From the NCBI RefSeq assembly GCF_007680845.1, contig NZ_VEIY01000005.1, positions 62,001 to 126,000 on the forward strand: a stretch of DNA of 64,000 nucleotides. The letters run 5' to 3'. Below are positions 8,327 to 15,924 of the stretch, one piece after another. A program made the position numbers and the translations under genes. The notes under the pieces were generated by a model, which searched no databases, had not been told where the DNA came from, and saw only the letters and a program-made list of their open reading frames with translations. The first letter of the stretch is position 1, and every line of letters starts with the position of its first letter. Source of the stretch: Curtobacterium pusillum. GTDB taxonomy: Bacteria > Actinomycetota > Actinomycetes > Actinomycetales > Microbacteriaceae.

Positions 8327-9156
8327 CAGTGCACCACCTGGTACGACTCGATCAGGCTCTTGATGATGAGCCCCCACCCGTCGACGAGGACGAACAGCAG
8401 GATCTTGAACGGCAGCGAGATCATCACCGGCGGGAGCATCATCATGCCCATCGACATGAGCGCCGCCGAGACGACGAGGTCGATGACGAGGAACGGGATG
8501 AAGATGACGAACCCGATGATGAACGCGCTGCGCAGCTCGGAGATCACGAACGCCGGGATCACCGTCGTCATCGGCACGTCGGCCATCGTCTTCGGGTTGT
8601 CCTGACCGGCGGCGCGGGTGATGAGGGCGACGTCCTCCTCGCGCGTCTGGTGCAGCATGAAGGTCCGGAGCGGCTTCGTGCCGATCTCGACGGCCTGGTT
8701 GAAGTCGAGGTGGCCCGCGAGGTACGGCTGGACCGCATCGTCGTTGATGTGTCCGAGCACCGGCGCCATCACGAACAGCGACAGGAACAGCGCGAGCCCG
8801 GCGAGGACCTGGTTCGGCGGGATCGACTGCAGCGAGAGCGCGTTCCGGGTCATCGCGAGCACCACGAAGATCTTCGTGAACGACGTCATCATGAGCATGA
8901 GCGCCGGCGCGACGCTGAGCAGCGTGATGCCGATGAGGGTCACGACCGCGGACGAGGGCGTGCCGTCCGGCCCGTTCACGCTGACGCTGAAGTCCCCCGT
9001 CGAGGGCGGGGTCGGCGTGGCGGGCGCGGTCGGCTGGACGACGCCGGCGGCGTGCGCGCCCGTCGCGGTGAGCATGAGGTACCCGGCGACGACCACCAGG
9101 CCGAGCAGGACGAGGGCGGCGAGGCGTCCGAGCCGGTACGTCCGGGCGGCGGTCAC
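8326..9156 (-). CDS. fliP: Flagellar biosynthetic protein FliP
   Basis: Core subunit of the FliPQR export channel. The 276-residue product starts at GTG 9156 and has a cleavable-looking signal segment (LAALVLLGLVVVAGYLMLTATGAHA) at about residues 9-33. The conserved FliP core follows: LMMTSFTKIFVVLAMTRNAL, QTREEDVALI, and the C-terminal membrane segments with MSMGMMMLPP and LPFKILLFVLVDGW. The GTGA at 9153-9156 couples it to fliO. The frame remains open upstream through fliO, which is a high-GC artefact. Confidence 0.97.
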   Translation of the reverse strand: MTAARTYRLGRLAALVLLGLVVVAGYLMLTATGAHAAGVVQPTAPATPTPPSTGDFSVSVNGPDGTPSSAVVTLIGITLLSVAPALMLMMTSFTKIFVVLAMTRNALSLQSIPPNQVLAGLALFLSLFVMAPVLGHINDDAVQPYLAGHLDFNQAVEIGTKPLRTFMLHQTREEDVALITRAAGQDNPKTMADVPMTTVIPAFVISELRSAFIIGFVIFIPFLVIDLVVSAALMSMGMMMLPPVMISLPFKILLFVLVDGWGLIIKSLIESYQVVH

Positions 9157-9674
9157 CCGGCCCGCCGGTTCCGGAGTGCCGCGGCGGCCTGGCGCCAGGT
9201 GTCGGCGGACAGGATCGAACCCTGCAGCTGCTGCGCGGTGGGCAGCACGGTGCGCTGCGGGCGGCGGTTGCGGGGGCGCATGGGAAGGGCGTCCGGGAGG
9301 CGCGGTTCGGCTGCCGTCTGCTGGTCCAGTTCCTGACGGAACGCGTCGGCCGACGGGGTCGGACGCACGGGCAGCGGCACGGGACCGGTCACGATGGTCA
9401 GCTCGGGCGCCGGCGCCTGGCCGCTCGTGAGGAGTGACACACCGTGCTCGGAGACGCCGAGCACGAGGCGCTCCCCCTCGACGTCGACCACGACGACGCT
9501 CGCCTTGCCGCCGATGCCCTGACGGCCGACGACCTCGACCGACGCCGAGCGGCGGCCCCTGGTCGCCGACTTGCCGAACGGCCCCTTCGCCATGCGGCGG
9601 TGCAGCACCCACATGAGGACGAGCACGACGCCGAGCGAGAGCGCGACGCGGAGGGCGATGACGAGCGTGTCCAC
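9153..9674 (-). CDS. fliO: Flagellar biosynthetic protein FliO
   Basis: Bitopic membrane protein that assists FliP oligomerisation. The 173-residue product has one N-terminal transmembrane helix (about residues 4-24, IALRVALSLGVVLVLMWVL), then a small beta-rich domain with VEVVGRQGIGGKASVVVVDV and LVLGVSEHGVSLL, the FliO pattern. The C-terminal half is Pro/Arg/Gln-rich and probably disordered. Starts at GTG 9674, ten bases after the fliN stop. Confidence 0.93.
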   Translation of the reverse strand: MDTLVIALRVALSLGVVLVLMWVLHRRMAKGPFGKSATRGRRSASVEVVGRQGIGGKASVVVVDVEGERLVLGVSEHGVSLLTSGQAPAPELTIVTGPVPLPVRPTPSADAFRQELDQQTAAEPRLPDALPMRPRNRRPQRTVLPTAQQLQGSILSADTWRQAAAALRNRRAG

Positions 9675-9684
9675 GGTCGGCGGC

Positions 9685-10401
9685 TCAGACGCTCTCGGCG
9701 ACGTCGAGGATCTTCGTGATCCGGACGGCGTAGTCCTGGTCGACGACGACGACCTCGCCGTGCGCGATGAGCCGACCGTTGAGGAGCACGTCGGCCGGGG
9801 CCCCGGCGCTCCGGTCGAGTTCGACCACGGCGCCCGGTTCCATGCCGAGCACGTCGCGGACCGACATCCGGGTGCGACCGATCTCGACGGTCAGGGTCAT
9901 CTCGACGTTGTTGATGCGGCCGAGGTTGCCGGCGGGGAGGCTCGCCGCGAGCGAGGGCGCGGCCGGTGCGGACACGGTGCCGTTCTCCCGGACGCGCAGT
10001 GCGAACCAGCCGCCGGGCACGCCGGCCGCGGTGAGCTCGAACACCACGGTGTCCGGGTCCGCGAGGAGTGCCGAGGCGGACTCGCGCCGAGCGTCCCCGA
10101 GGACGCCGACGCCGAGGACGCCCGCGGCGGCCTCGATGGACGGGCGGAGCACGTCGGTGACGTCGACGATGCCGTGGTCGGCGCCGCCGGCGGCGGTGAC
10201 GGCGTCGAGGTCGGTGAGGACCAGCACGAGGTCCGCGGAGAGCGCACCGACGAAGGACGCGACCACGGCGTCACCGGCGGCTTCGAGGGCGACCGGAGTC
10301 GCGCCTCCAGGCAGGACCACCGCTGCCAGCGGAGCCGTCGTCGGGAGCTGCGCCGCGAGGGACTCGGCCGCCTGCGTGTGGAGGGTGGTGGTCGTGGTCA
10401 T
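9685..10401 (-). CDS. fliN: Flagellar motor switch protein FliN (FliY-like, with CheC-like N domain)
   Basis: C-ring component. The 238-residue protein is about twice the length of a minimal FliN. The C-terminal 80 residues are the SpoA/FliN domain (MTLTVEIGRTRMSVRDVLGM, then VVELDRSAGAPADVLLNGRL, IAHGEVVVVDQDYAVRITKI). The N-terminal 140 residues look like the CheC-type domain of FliY. The CheC catalytic E-x-x-N pair seems incomplete (LRPSIEAAAGVLG keeps Glu but has Ala for Asn), so CheY-P phosphatase activity is doubtful. ATG 10401 overlaps the fliM stop in ATGA. Confidence 0.93.
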   Translation of the reverse strand: MTTTTTLHTQAAESLAAQLPTTAPLAAVVLPGGATPVALEAAGDAVVASFVGALSADLVLVLTDLDAVTAAGGADHGIVDVTDVLRPSIEAAAGVLGVGVLGDARRESASALLADPDTVVFELTAAGVPGGWFALRVRENGTVSAPAAPSLAASLPAGNLGRINNVEMTLTVEIGRTRMSVRDVLGMEPGAVVELDRSAGAPADVLLNGRLIAHGEVVVVDQDYAVRITKILDVAESV

Positions 10402-11291
10402 GCGGGCAGCTCCGATGTGGTGGTGACGACGATGCCGGCGAGGCGCGAGCCGTTCGCGCCGACGGCGGCGGTGCCGACGGGTTCGCCGTCGACCGCGATG
10501 GTGAGGGGCCGGTGCTGCGGGTGCGGCAGCGGGAGGACGTCGCCGACGGCGAGCCGGAGCACCTGCGACGGCAGGACCGTCGCCGGCGCGAAGCGCAGGC
10601 TGACACCGACCGGGACGCCGGCGAGCTGCGCGTCGACGAGGGCCCGGGCGTCGGCGGGCGTGACGTGCGCGGCGGTCTCGCCGAGCTGCGGCAGGACCGC
10701 GTCGGCCGGGAGGGCGAGGGTGCCGGGCGCGACCCGGTCCCCGACGCGGATCGTGAAGGAGGCGACGATCATCAGGTCGCCCTTCTGGGCCGCCTGGGCG
10801 AACTGCGAGTTGAACTGGAACCCGCCCGCGGTGACGTCGTGGGCGAGCAGGCCGCCGAACGAGTAGCGGAGGTCGTCGAGGGCGTCCTCGACGATCTTGC
10901 GGACGAGCGCCTGCTCGATGGGCGTGAACGTGCGGTCCGGGGTCGGCAGCGGCTTCGAGGCGCCCAGCGCGTGCGAGACCCAGGTCAGGGCGGCGTCGAG
11001 CGGGACCTGCAGGACGCCCTTCGGGACGACGTCGGCGATCGGGAGGAGCACCATGCCGGTGAGCGCGGGCAGCGACGCGGCGTACTCGTCGTACGTCGTC
11101 ATCTGCACCTGCTCGCAGGTGACCTGGCTGACCGCGCGGACCTTCGCGGTGAGCTGCGTGCCCCACTGGCGCGCGAACGTCTCGAAGGCGAGCTCGAGGA
11201 CCCGGGCGTGCTCGCGGGCGAGCGTCGACGGGCGCGCGAAGTCGTACACCTCGGGCGCTGGCGCTGCTGGCGCGGGCAGGGTCTCGGTCAC
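10398..11291 (-). CDS. fliM: Flagellar motor switch protein FliM
   Basis: C-ring protein that in other bacteria receives CheY-P and, with FliG and FliN, sets motor rotation. It has 297 residues and starts at GTG 11291. The middle domain begins YDFARPSTLAREHARVLELA near residue 16, and the C-terminal SpoA domain contains VLRLAVGDVLPLPHP. The usual N-terminal CheY-binding segment (LSQxEIDALL) is missing: only about 15 Ala/Pro-rich residues precede YDFARP. It is separated from motB by 109 bp, and no fliL lies between them. Confidence 0.95.
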   Translation of the reverse strand: MTETLPAPAAPAPEVYDFARPSTLAREHARVLELAFETFARQWGTQLTAKVRAVSQVTCEQVQMTTYDEYAASLPALTGMVLLPIADVVPKGVLQVPLDAALTWVSHALGASKPLPTPDRTFTPIEQALVRKIVEDALDDLRYSFGGLLAHDVTAGGFQFNSQFAQAAQKGDLMIVASFTIRVGDRVAPGTLALPADAVLPQLGETAAHVTPADARALVDAQLAGVPVGVSLRFAPATVLPSQVLRLAVGDVLPLPHPQHRPLTIAVDGEPVGTAAVGANGSRLAGIVVTTTSELPA

Positions 11292-11382
11292 GGGTGCGTC
11301 TATCGGTCCGCTGTGGAGCGCCCGTCAGTGCTGTGTCCTCGCTGTGCCTTGTTCTGGGGGCGGTGTGCTCGTGCTCTCCTCC

Positions 11383-11421
11383 CCGTTCCGTGCTCCGTCG
11401 TTATCCGTTCCGTGCTCCGTC
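11383..11421. repeat. 22-bp-period direct repeat across the motB stop
   Basis: The 17-mer CCGTTCCGTGCTCCGTC occurs at 11383-11399 and again at 11405-11421, a 22-bp period. The second copy encodes the last residues of MotB and the first lies just beyond its stop, suggesting a short tandem duplication. Confidence 0.6.
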
Positions 11422-12354
11422 CTGGGCCTTCGCGAGGGCGGGCATCAAGGCGCTGACGTCCTGGTCCTGGTTCGACAGCACCACGATGTCGACCCGGCGG
11501 TTGAGCGTGAGGTCCGCGTCCGTGCCGCCCTTCGCGAGCGGCCGACTCGACCCGAACCCGACGCTCTGGACGTGGTCCGCCGGCATCCCGCCCCGCTCGA
11601 CGAGGTCCCGGAGCACCCCGGTCGCCCGTGCCGCGCTGAGCTCCCAGTTCGTGGCGTAGGGCGCGGTCGAGTTCCGCTGGTCGGCGTGGCCCTCGACGCT
11701 GACGTCGTGGCTGCTCGTCCTGAGGACCGGCGCGATCGCGTCCATGATCCGCTTCGCCTGGTCGGACAGGTCGGCGCTGTTCGTCGTGAAGTAGGTCTCG
11801 CTCCCGACCAACCGCACCGTGAGGCCGCGGGCGTCGACGGTGAACTGCACGTTCGCGGTCTGACCGGCCTTCGCGAGGTTCCCCTTGATCGCGGCCTCGA
11901 TCGCTTTGAGGTCGTCGAGCTCCTTCTGCGCCGCGGCGACGTCGGCCTTCGTCGCGGTGGCGGGGGTGGTCGCGGGCGTGGTCGCCGGGACCACCGTGGA
12001 GGCCGGGTCCACGTTGGTGTCCTTCGTGCCCGACGATGCCGTCGAGTGGTCCGCCTGCGACTTGTCCGTCGAGTAGCCGGAGCCGTCCTCGACCTGGTCC
12101 TTCGTGACGACGGTGCCCGACGCCGTGTCGACCTTCTGCGACTTGACCTCGCCGAAGCCCGTCGCGAGCGAGTTCTTCAGCGCGATGTACTTCTCCTGGT
12201 CGACCGTGGACATGGCGAAGAGCACGAGGAACATGCACATCAGCACGGTGATCATGTCCATGTAGGACGCCATCCAGCGCTCGTCGGGGTGCTCGGCCTC
12301 GTCGTGCGACTTCTTCGCGCGGCCGCGACCGCGCCCGCGGGGGTTGGCGCTCAT
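11401..12354 (-). CDS. motB: Flagellar motor stator protein MotB
   Basis: Peptidoglycan-anchored stator subunit of 317 residues. A basic N terminus (RGRGRGRAKK) precedes one transmembrane helix at about 28-50, ERWMASYMDMITVLMCMFLV. It contains the essential proton-carrying Asp at residue 33. A Thr/Ser/Ala-rich periplasmic linker follows, then an OmpA-like peptidoglycan-binding domain (YFTTNSADLSDQAKRIMDAI, VEGHADQRN, LNRRVDIVVL). ATG 12354 lies 2 nt after the motA stop. The longer open frame upstream is read-through within motA. Confidence 0.96.
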   Translation of the reverse strand: MSANPRGRGRGRAKKSHDEAEHPDERWMASYMDMITVLMCMFLVLFAMSTVDQEKYIALKNSLATGFGEVKSQKVDTASGTVVTKDQVEDGSGYSTDKSQADHSTASSGTKDTNVDPASTVVPATTPATTPATATKADVAAAQKELDDLKAIEAAIKGNLAKAGQTANVQFTVDARGLTVRLVGSETYFTTNSADLSDQAKRIMDAIAPVLRTSSHDVSVEGHADQRNSTAPYATNWELSAARATGVLRDLVERGGMPADHVQSVGFGSSRPLAKGGTDADLTLNRRVDIVVLSNQDQDVSALMPALAKAQDGARNG

Positions 12355-12356
12355 CG

Positions 12357-13199
12357 TCAGGCCGCCAGCTGCTGGTCGTCGGCGTCCGCGTCCCCGCCCT
12401 TGCCGGCCTTGCCGCCCTTGCCCGCCTTGCCGGCCTTGGCGTCCCCGCCGCGGGCGGCCGGCGGGACCATCGCCGTGAGGCGTTCGCCGAGCAGCCGCGG
12501 CTGGCTGCCGGCCTGGACCGCGAGCAGGCCCTCCATGAGGAGCGTCTGCCGGTCGGCCTCGAGCTGCGCGAGCTTGCGGAGCTTGCCGCCGATCGGGAGC
12601 CACAGGAAGTTCGCGGTGAGGAGACCCCATAGCGTCGCGACGAACGCGCTGGCGATGAGCGGACCGAGCTCGTCCGGCTTGCCGAGGTTGGCGAGCACGT
12701 GGGTCAGCGAGACCACCGTGCCGATGATGCCGACCGTGGGAGCGAACCCGCCGAGGCCCATGAAGAACGAGCTCGCGCTCCGCACCGGGGCTGCGTTCGA
12801 CTCGATCTCGTCCTCGAGCAGGATCCGCAGCTCGTCGCCGTCGGTGCCGTCGGCGATGTTCTGCAGCGCCTTCTTCATGAACGGGTCGTCGTGCTTGTCG
12901 GCCTCCTGCTCGAGCGCGAGCAGGCCGCTCGACCGGGCGGTCTCGGCCAGCCCGACCACGTCGTCGATGACGGACTGCGGCGGGGTGACCTTGCCCGTGA
13001 ACGCCTTCGGGACGGCTTTGAAGCTGGCGATCGCGTCCTTGAGCGTGGTGCTCGCGATGCCGCAGCCGATCGTGGCGCCGAAGACGAGGAGCATCGGCGC
13101 GGGCAGGAACAGCCCGGCGAGCTCGACGTGCTCCATCTCGACCATGCCGAACAGGGCGCCGAAGGCGAGCAGGATGCCGATGATCGTCGCGATGTCCAC
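12357..13199 (-). CDS. motA: Flagellar motor stator protein MotA
   Basis: Stator channel subunit with 280 residues and four transmembrane helices. It has the ExbB/TolQ-MotA domain with GGFAPTVGIIGTVVSLTHVL (conserved proline at the channel) and LWGLLTANFLWLPIGGKL. Start GTG 13199 lies one base after the flbD stop. The C-terminal 35 residues form an unusual Gly/Lys/Ala tail of repeated GKAGKGG units. The ion is presumed to be H+, because the sequence is closer to MotA than to PomA; this is inference. Confidence 0.96.
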   Translation of the reverse strand: MDIATIIGILLAFGALFGMVEMEHVELAGLFLPAPMLLVFGATIGCGIASTTLKDAIASFKAVPKAFTGKVTPPQSVIDDVVGLAETARSSGLLALEQEADKHDDPFMKKALQNIADGTDGDELRILLEDEIESNAAPVRSASSFFMGLGGFAPTVGIIGTVVSLTHVLANLGKPDELGPLIASAFVATLWGLLTANFLWLPIGGKLRKLAQLEADRQTLLMEGLLAVQAGSQPRLLGERLTAMVPPAARGGDAKAGKAGKGGKAGKGGDADADDQQLAA

Positions 13200-13200
13200 G

Positions 13201-13488
13201 TCAGCGACCCCCGTCCTGCGCGTGCTGCGGGTGGATCGGGGCGACCGCGGCGAGGGTCGGCTGCGGGCCGGTGGCAGCGCGTGCGGCGGCGTCGGTGCCG
13301 TAGGCCATGCCGACGATGCGGGCGCGGTACGCGGCGATGAGGTCGATCACCTCGGCCATGGACTCGCGCACGATGTACTTCGCGCCGTCGACCATGATGA
13401 GCGTGGTGTCCGGTGTCTCCTGGATGCGCTCCACGAGGTCCGGGTTGACAGCGAATCCGCTGCCGTTGAGTCGTGTGACGACGATCAT
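13201..13488 (-). CDS. flbD: FlbD family flagellar protein
   Basis: Small flagellar protein (95 residues) commonly found just upstream of motAB in Gram-positive flagellar operons; its biochemical role is not established. The domain covers the first 65 residues: MIVVTRLNGSGFAVNPDLVE, then TTLIMVDGAKYIVRESMAEV and IDLIAAYRARI. The last 25 residues are an Ala/Pro/His-rich extension. It starts at ATG 13488 and leads flagellar block B, downstream of a sigma-28-like promoter. A very long open frame upstream is spurious. Confidence 0.93.
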   Translation of the reverse strand: MIVVTRLNGSGFAVNPDLVERIQETPDTTLIMVDGAKYIVRESMAEVIDLIAAYRARIVGMAYGTDAAARAATGPQPTLAAVAPIHPQHAQDGGR

Positions 13489-13565
13489 GGCCCGTCCTGG
13501 TTCTCGATCGTCCCGCCGCCGTCCGTGGGGCGGGATGCGGCCCGTCCGTGGGCCTGCACCGGGGA

Positions 13566-13592
13566 CTATCGGCGGACGGGGCGCGCGCGTTA
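13566..13592 (-). promoter_or_regulatory. Sigma-28/WhiG-like promoter upstream of flbD-motAB
   Basis: On the minus strand TAAC (13592-13589), a 15-nt spacer (13588-13574) and GCCGATAG (13573-13566) match the FliA/SigD/WhiG consensus TAAA-N15/16-GCCGATAA at 10 of 12 positions. The ATG of flbD lies about 78 bases downstream of the -10 element. This would give block B its own motility-sigma promoter, separate from block A. Confidence 0.6.
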
Positions 13593-13713
13593 GCCGGCGG
13601 TTCCGGGTTGGGTGCGCGCGGGTGCATCCGATCGGGGGTCCTGGGCGGTAGTAGGGGTGAGACGTCGACGAGGACGTCCCCGCCCGGCCCGGAACGGCCA
13701 CGAGGAGCCCACC

Positions 13714-14637
13714 ATGCGCAAGACACTCGCCACCGGCCTCAGCGCCGGCGTGCTGCTCGCCGCAGCCGCCGCCGTGCTGCCCGCCGCCGCGGCCACGGCC
13801 GCCACCGGGGACGCCACCCTGTCCGTCCTGCACGCCGTCCCCGCGGTCACGGTCGACGTGTACCTCGACCGCAAGCGCGCGCTCGACGACTTCACACCAG
13901 GCACGCTCGCCGGCCCGATGATGGTGCCCGCGGGCGCACACCAGCTCGCGATCACCGCCTCGGACGCCGCGGACGCGTCGAAGCCGATCATCGGGCCGGT
14001 CGACGTCACGCTCGACGCCGGAGCGAACTACACCGCCGTCGCCCACGACCAGACGGACGGGTCCCCGACCGCGACCCTGTTCACGAACGACACCTCCGCC
14101 GTCCCCGCCGGGCAGGGCCGACTCATCGTTCGGCACGTCGCAGCGGCGCCGGCGGTCGACGTGCTCGCCGGGGGCACGGCCGTCGTGTCGAAGCTGTCGA
14201 ACCCGGACGAGAAGGCGCTCGTGCTCCCCGCCGGCACCGTCTCGGCCGCGGTCGCCGCCGCGGGCACCACGACGCCCGTGATCGGCCCGGCCGACGTCCC
14301 CGTCACGGCGGGTTCGGACACCATCGTCTACGCGTGGGGCAGTCTCGACGACAAGACGCTGGCGCTGGCCACCCAGACGATCGCCGACCTCGGTGGGACG
14401 CCGAACGGGGTCCCGGCCGGGAACGCGGGCCTCGTGGCGACGAACCGTCCGGACGCGGCGCCGCTCATCGGCGGCACCGTGGCGATGGCCCTGGCCCTGG
14501 GGCTCGGGGCCGTGGTGCTCCGTCGCGGGCGCGCGGCGGACGCCGTCGTGCTCGGTCGCCGGCGCGCGGCGGACGCTCCGTCGCTCCGTGGCGGGCGCGC
14601 CGCGGACGCGGGGCAGCGCGGGGACTCGGGTCGCTGA
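13714..14637 (+). CDS. Secreted, membrane-anchored DUF4397 protein
   Basis: A 307-residue exported protein. A signal peptide occupies about residues 1-30 (MRKTLATGLSAGVLLAAAAA, then an ATAAT cleavage region). Two DUF4397 beta-rich modules follow (LSVLHAVPAVTVDVYLDRKR and LIVRHVAAAPAVDVLAGGTA). A C-terminal transmembrane helix (GGTVAMALALGLGAVVL) is followed by an Arg-rich tail of three near-identical RAADA repeats. No LPxTG motif is visible before the helix (the sequence there is NRPDAAP). GAGGAG at 13702-13707 fixes the ATG. It is paired with a downstream sortase, 2 nt away, suggesting a cell-surface function; the role of DUF4397 is unknown. Confidence 0.85.
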   Translation: MRKTLATGLSAGVLLAAAAAVLPAAAATAATGDATLSVLHAVPAVTVDVYLDRKRALDDFTPGTLAGPMMVPAGAHQLAITASDAADASKPIIGPVDVTLDAGANYTAVAHDQTDGSPTATLFTNDTSAVPAGQGRLIVRHVAAAPAVDVLAGGTAVVSKLSNPDEKALVLPAGTVSAAVAAAGTTTPVIGPADVPVTAGSDTIVYAWGSLDDKTLALATQTIADLGGTPNGVPAGNAGLVATNRPDAAPLIGGTVAMALALGLGAVVLRRGRAADAVVLGRRRAADAPSLRGGRAADAGQRGDSGR

Positions 14638-14639
14638 CC

Positions 14640-15290
14640 GTGCTGCTCCCGGTGCGGTCCGCCGTGGCGACGCTCGTCGTCGCCGCGGCGGCCCTCGCCA
14701 CACTGACCGGGTGCTCGCCGGCTGGGACCCCCGCCCCCGACGAGCACCCCTCGTTCGCGCCCACCGCCCCGCCGACACCCGTGCCGTCGGCGTTCTCCAC
14801 CGCGGTCCCCCGTGCCGCGGCGACCGTGCCACCGGTCCCCACCACCGCGGCCCCGACCCGCATCGCCGTGGACTGGGCCGGGGTCAGCGCCGCCGTCCGA
14901 CCGGAGGGCGTCGACGACCAGGGCGCGATGGCCCTCCCGTCCGATCCGTCCGTCGCCGGCTGGTACCGGTTCGGCGCCGCACCGTCCCAGCCCGCCGGGA
15001 CCGTCGTGATCGCGGCCCACGTCGACGCGGTGGGCTACGGCGTCGGCCCCTTCGCCCACCTGCAGGACGTGCCCGACGGCACGACGGTCACGATCACCGA
15101 CGCGACCGGCGCCGAGACGCGGTGGCGGATCGCCTCCGTCAGCATGATCGCGAAGCGCGGGCTGCCCTGGTCGTCGGTCTTCCGCACGGACGGTCCGCGA
15201 CGACTCGTCCTCGTCACCTGCGGCGGAGCGTTCGACACCAGCACCCACCACTACGAGAGCAACCTCGTCATCACCGCGGTCCCGGTGTGA
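14640..15290 (+). CDS. Class F sortase-like lipoprotein
   Basis: A 216-residue predicted sortase of the actinobacterial class E/F type. GTG 14640 begins a lipoprotein signal peptide ending in the lipobox LTGC (Cys25), followed by a Pro/Thr/Ala-rich linker. The sortase barrel spans about residues 75-216. The catalytic His is residue 127 (VIAAHVDAVG) and the catalytic Cys is residue 194 (LVTCGGAFD). In class F sortases a catalytic Arg usually lies about 12 residues after the Cys; here that position is Glu206 (HHYESNLVI), so activity is uncertain. It follows the DUF4397 gene by 2 nt and may act on it, but the partner lacks a canonical sorting motif. Confidence 0.8.
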   Translation: MLLPVRSAVATLVVAAAALATLTGCSPAGTPAPDEHPSFAPTAPPTPVPSAFSTAVPRAAATVPPVPTTAAPTRIAVDWAGVSAAVRPEGVDDQGAMALPSDPSVAGWYRFGAAPSQPAGTVVIAAHVDAVGYGVGPFAHLQDVPDGTTVTITDATGAETRWRIASVSMIAKRGLPWSSVFRTDGPRRLVLVTCGGAFDTSTHHYESNLVITAVPV

Positions 15291-15331
15291 CGACGGCGAC
15301 CCGACCATGAGCGAGACGCCGGACTCGGCCG

Positions 15332-15337
15332 TACGAT
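15332..15337 (+). promoter_or_regulatory. -10 element with possible leaderless 12-codon upstream ORF (15344-15382)
   Basis: TACGAT is followed by exactly 6 nt and then a GTG at 15344. That GTG opens a 12-codon frame whose TGA (15380-15382) overlaps the proposed GTG start of the sigma factor (15379) in GTGA. A translated leader coupled to the sigma gene is possible. The peptide is too short to judge by coding bias. Confidence 0.35.
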
Positions 15338-15378
15338 CGGGCCGTGGTCGACGAGGACCGCACCAGCGACAGGACGAC

Positions 15379-15924
15379 GTGACGACGACCCTCCCGGACG
15401 ACGGCGAACTCTCCGACGCGTTCAGCGCCGGGAGTGAGGAGGCCCTGCGCGCCGTGTACGACCGGTGGTCCTCGCTCGTGTACTCCCTCGCGCTCCGCGC
15501 ACTGTCCGACCCGGGCGCCGCCGAGGACGTCACCCAGCAGGTCTTCGTCAAGGCGTGGCGTCGCAGCGCCAGCTACGACCCGGCGCGCGCACCCCTCGGC
15601 GCGTGGCTCGTCGGGATCACCCGGAACTGCATCGCCGACGCCCTGAACGACCGGCGCCGGCACGCGAGCGCGGCCGACCCCGAGGTGATCGAGGCGACGA
15701 CACCGGCCCCCGAACCCGCGTTCGACCTGGCCGAACGGGCCCTCGTCGCCGGCGAGCTCGACCGGCTGGACGAGGTCCCGCGCCGCGTGATGCGACTGGC
15801 GTTCTACGACGACCTCAGCCATCGTGAGATCGCGGAACGGCTCGACCTGCCGCTGGGGACGGTGAAGAGCCACATCCACCGAAGTCTGGCTCGGCTCCGA
15901 ACACGTCTGGAGGTGATCGAATGA
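15379..15924 (+). CDS. ECF RNA polymerase sigma factor (SigK-like)
   Basis: Extracytoplasmic-function sigma-70 family factor of 181 residues from GTG 15379. Region 2 has SLVYSLALRALSDPGAAEDV followed by TQQVFVKAWRR. Region 4 is a helix-turn-helix, RVMRLAFYDDLSHREIAERL followed by DLPLGTVKSHIHRSLARLR. An alternative in-frame ATG at 15307 would lie upstream of the likely -10 at 15332, so 15379 is preferred. The stop overlaps the anti-sigma start in ATGA, the usual SigK/RskA-like arrangement. Regulation by membrane-bound anti-sigma sequestration is expected; the signal is unknown. Confidence 0.9.
   Translation: MTTTLPDDGELSDAFSAGSEEALRAVYDRWSSLVYSLALRALSDPGAAEDVTQQVFVKAWRRSASYDPARAPLGAWLVGITRNCIADALNDRRRHASAADPEVIEATTPAPEPAFDLAERALVAGELDRLDEVPRRVMRLAFYDDLSHREIAERLDLPLGTVKSHIHRSLARLRTRLEVIE

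Noticed and set aside
15307..15378. Upstream ATG start for the ECF sigma factor
   Set aside because: It would lie upstream of the best -10 element (15332) and lacks a ribosome binding site. The added 24 residues are not part of the sigma fold.
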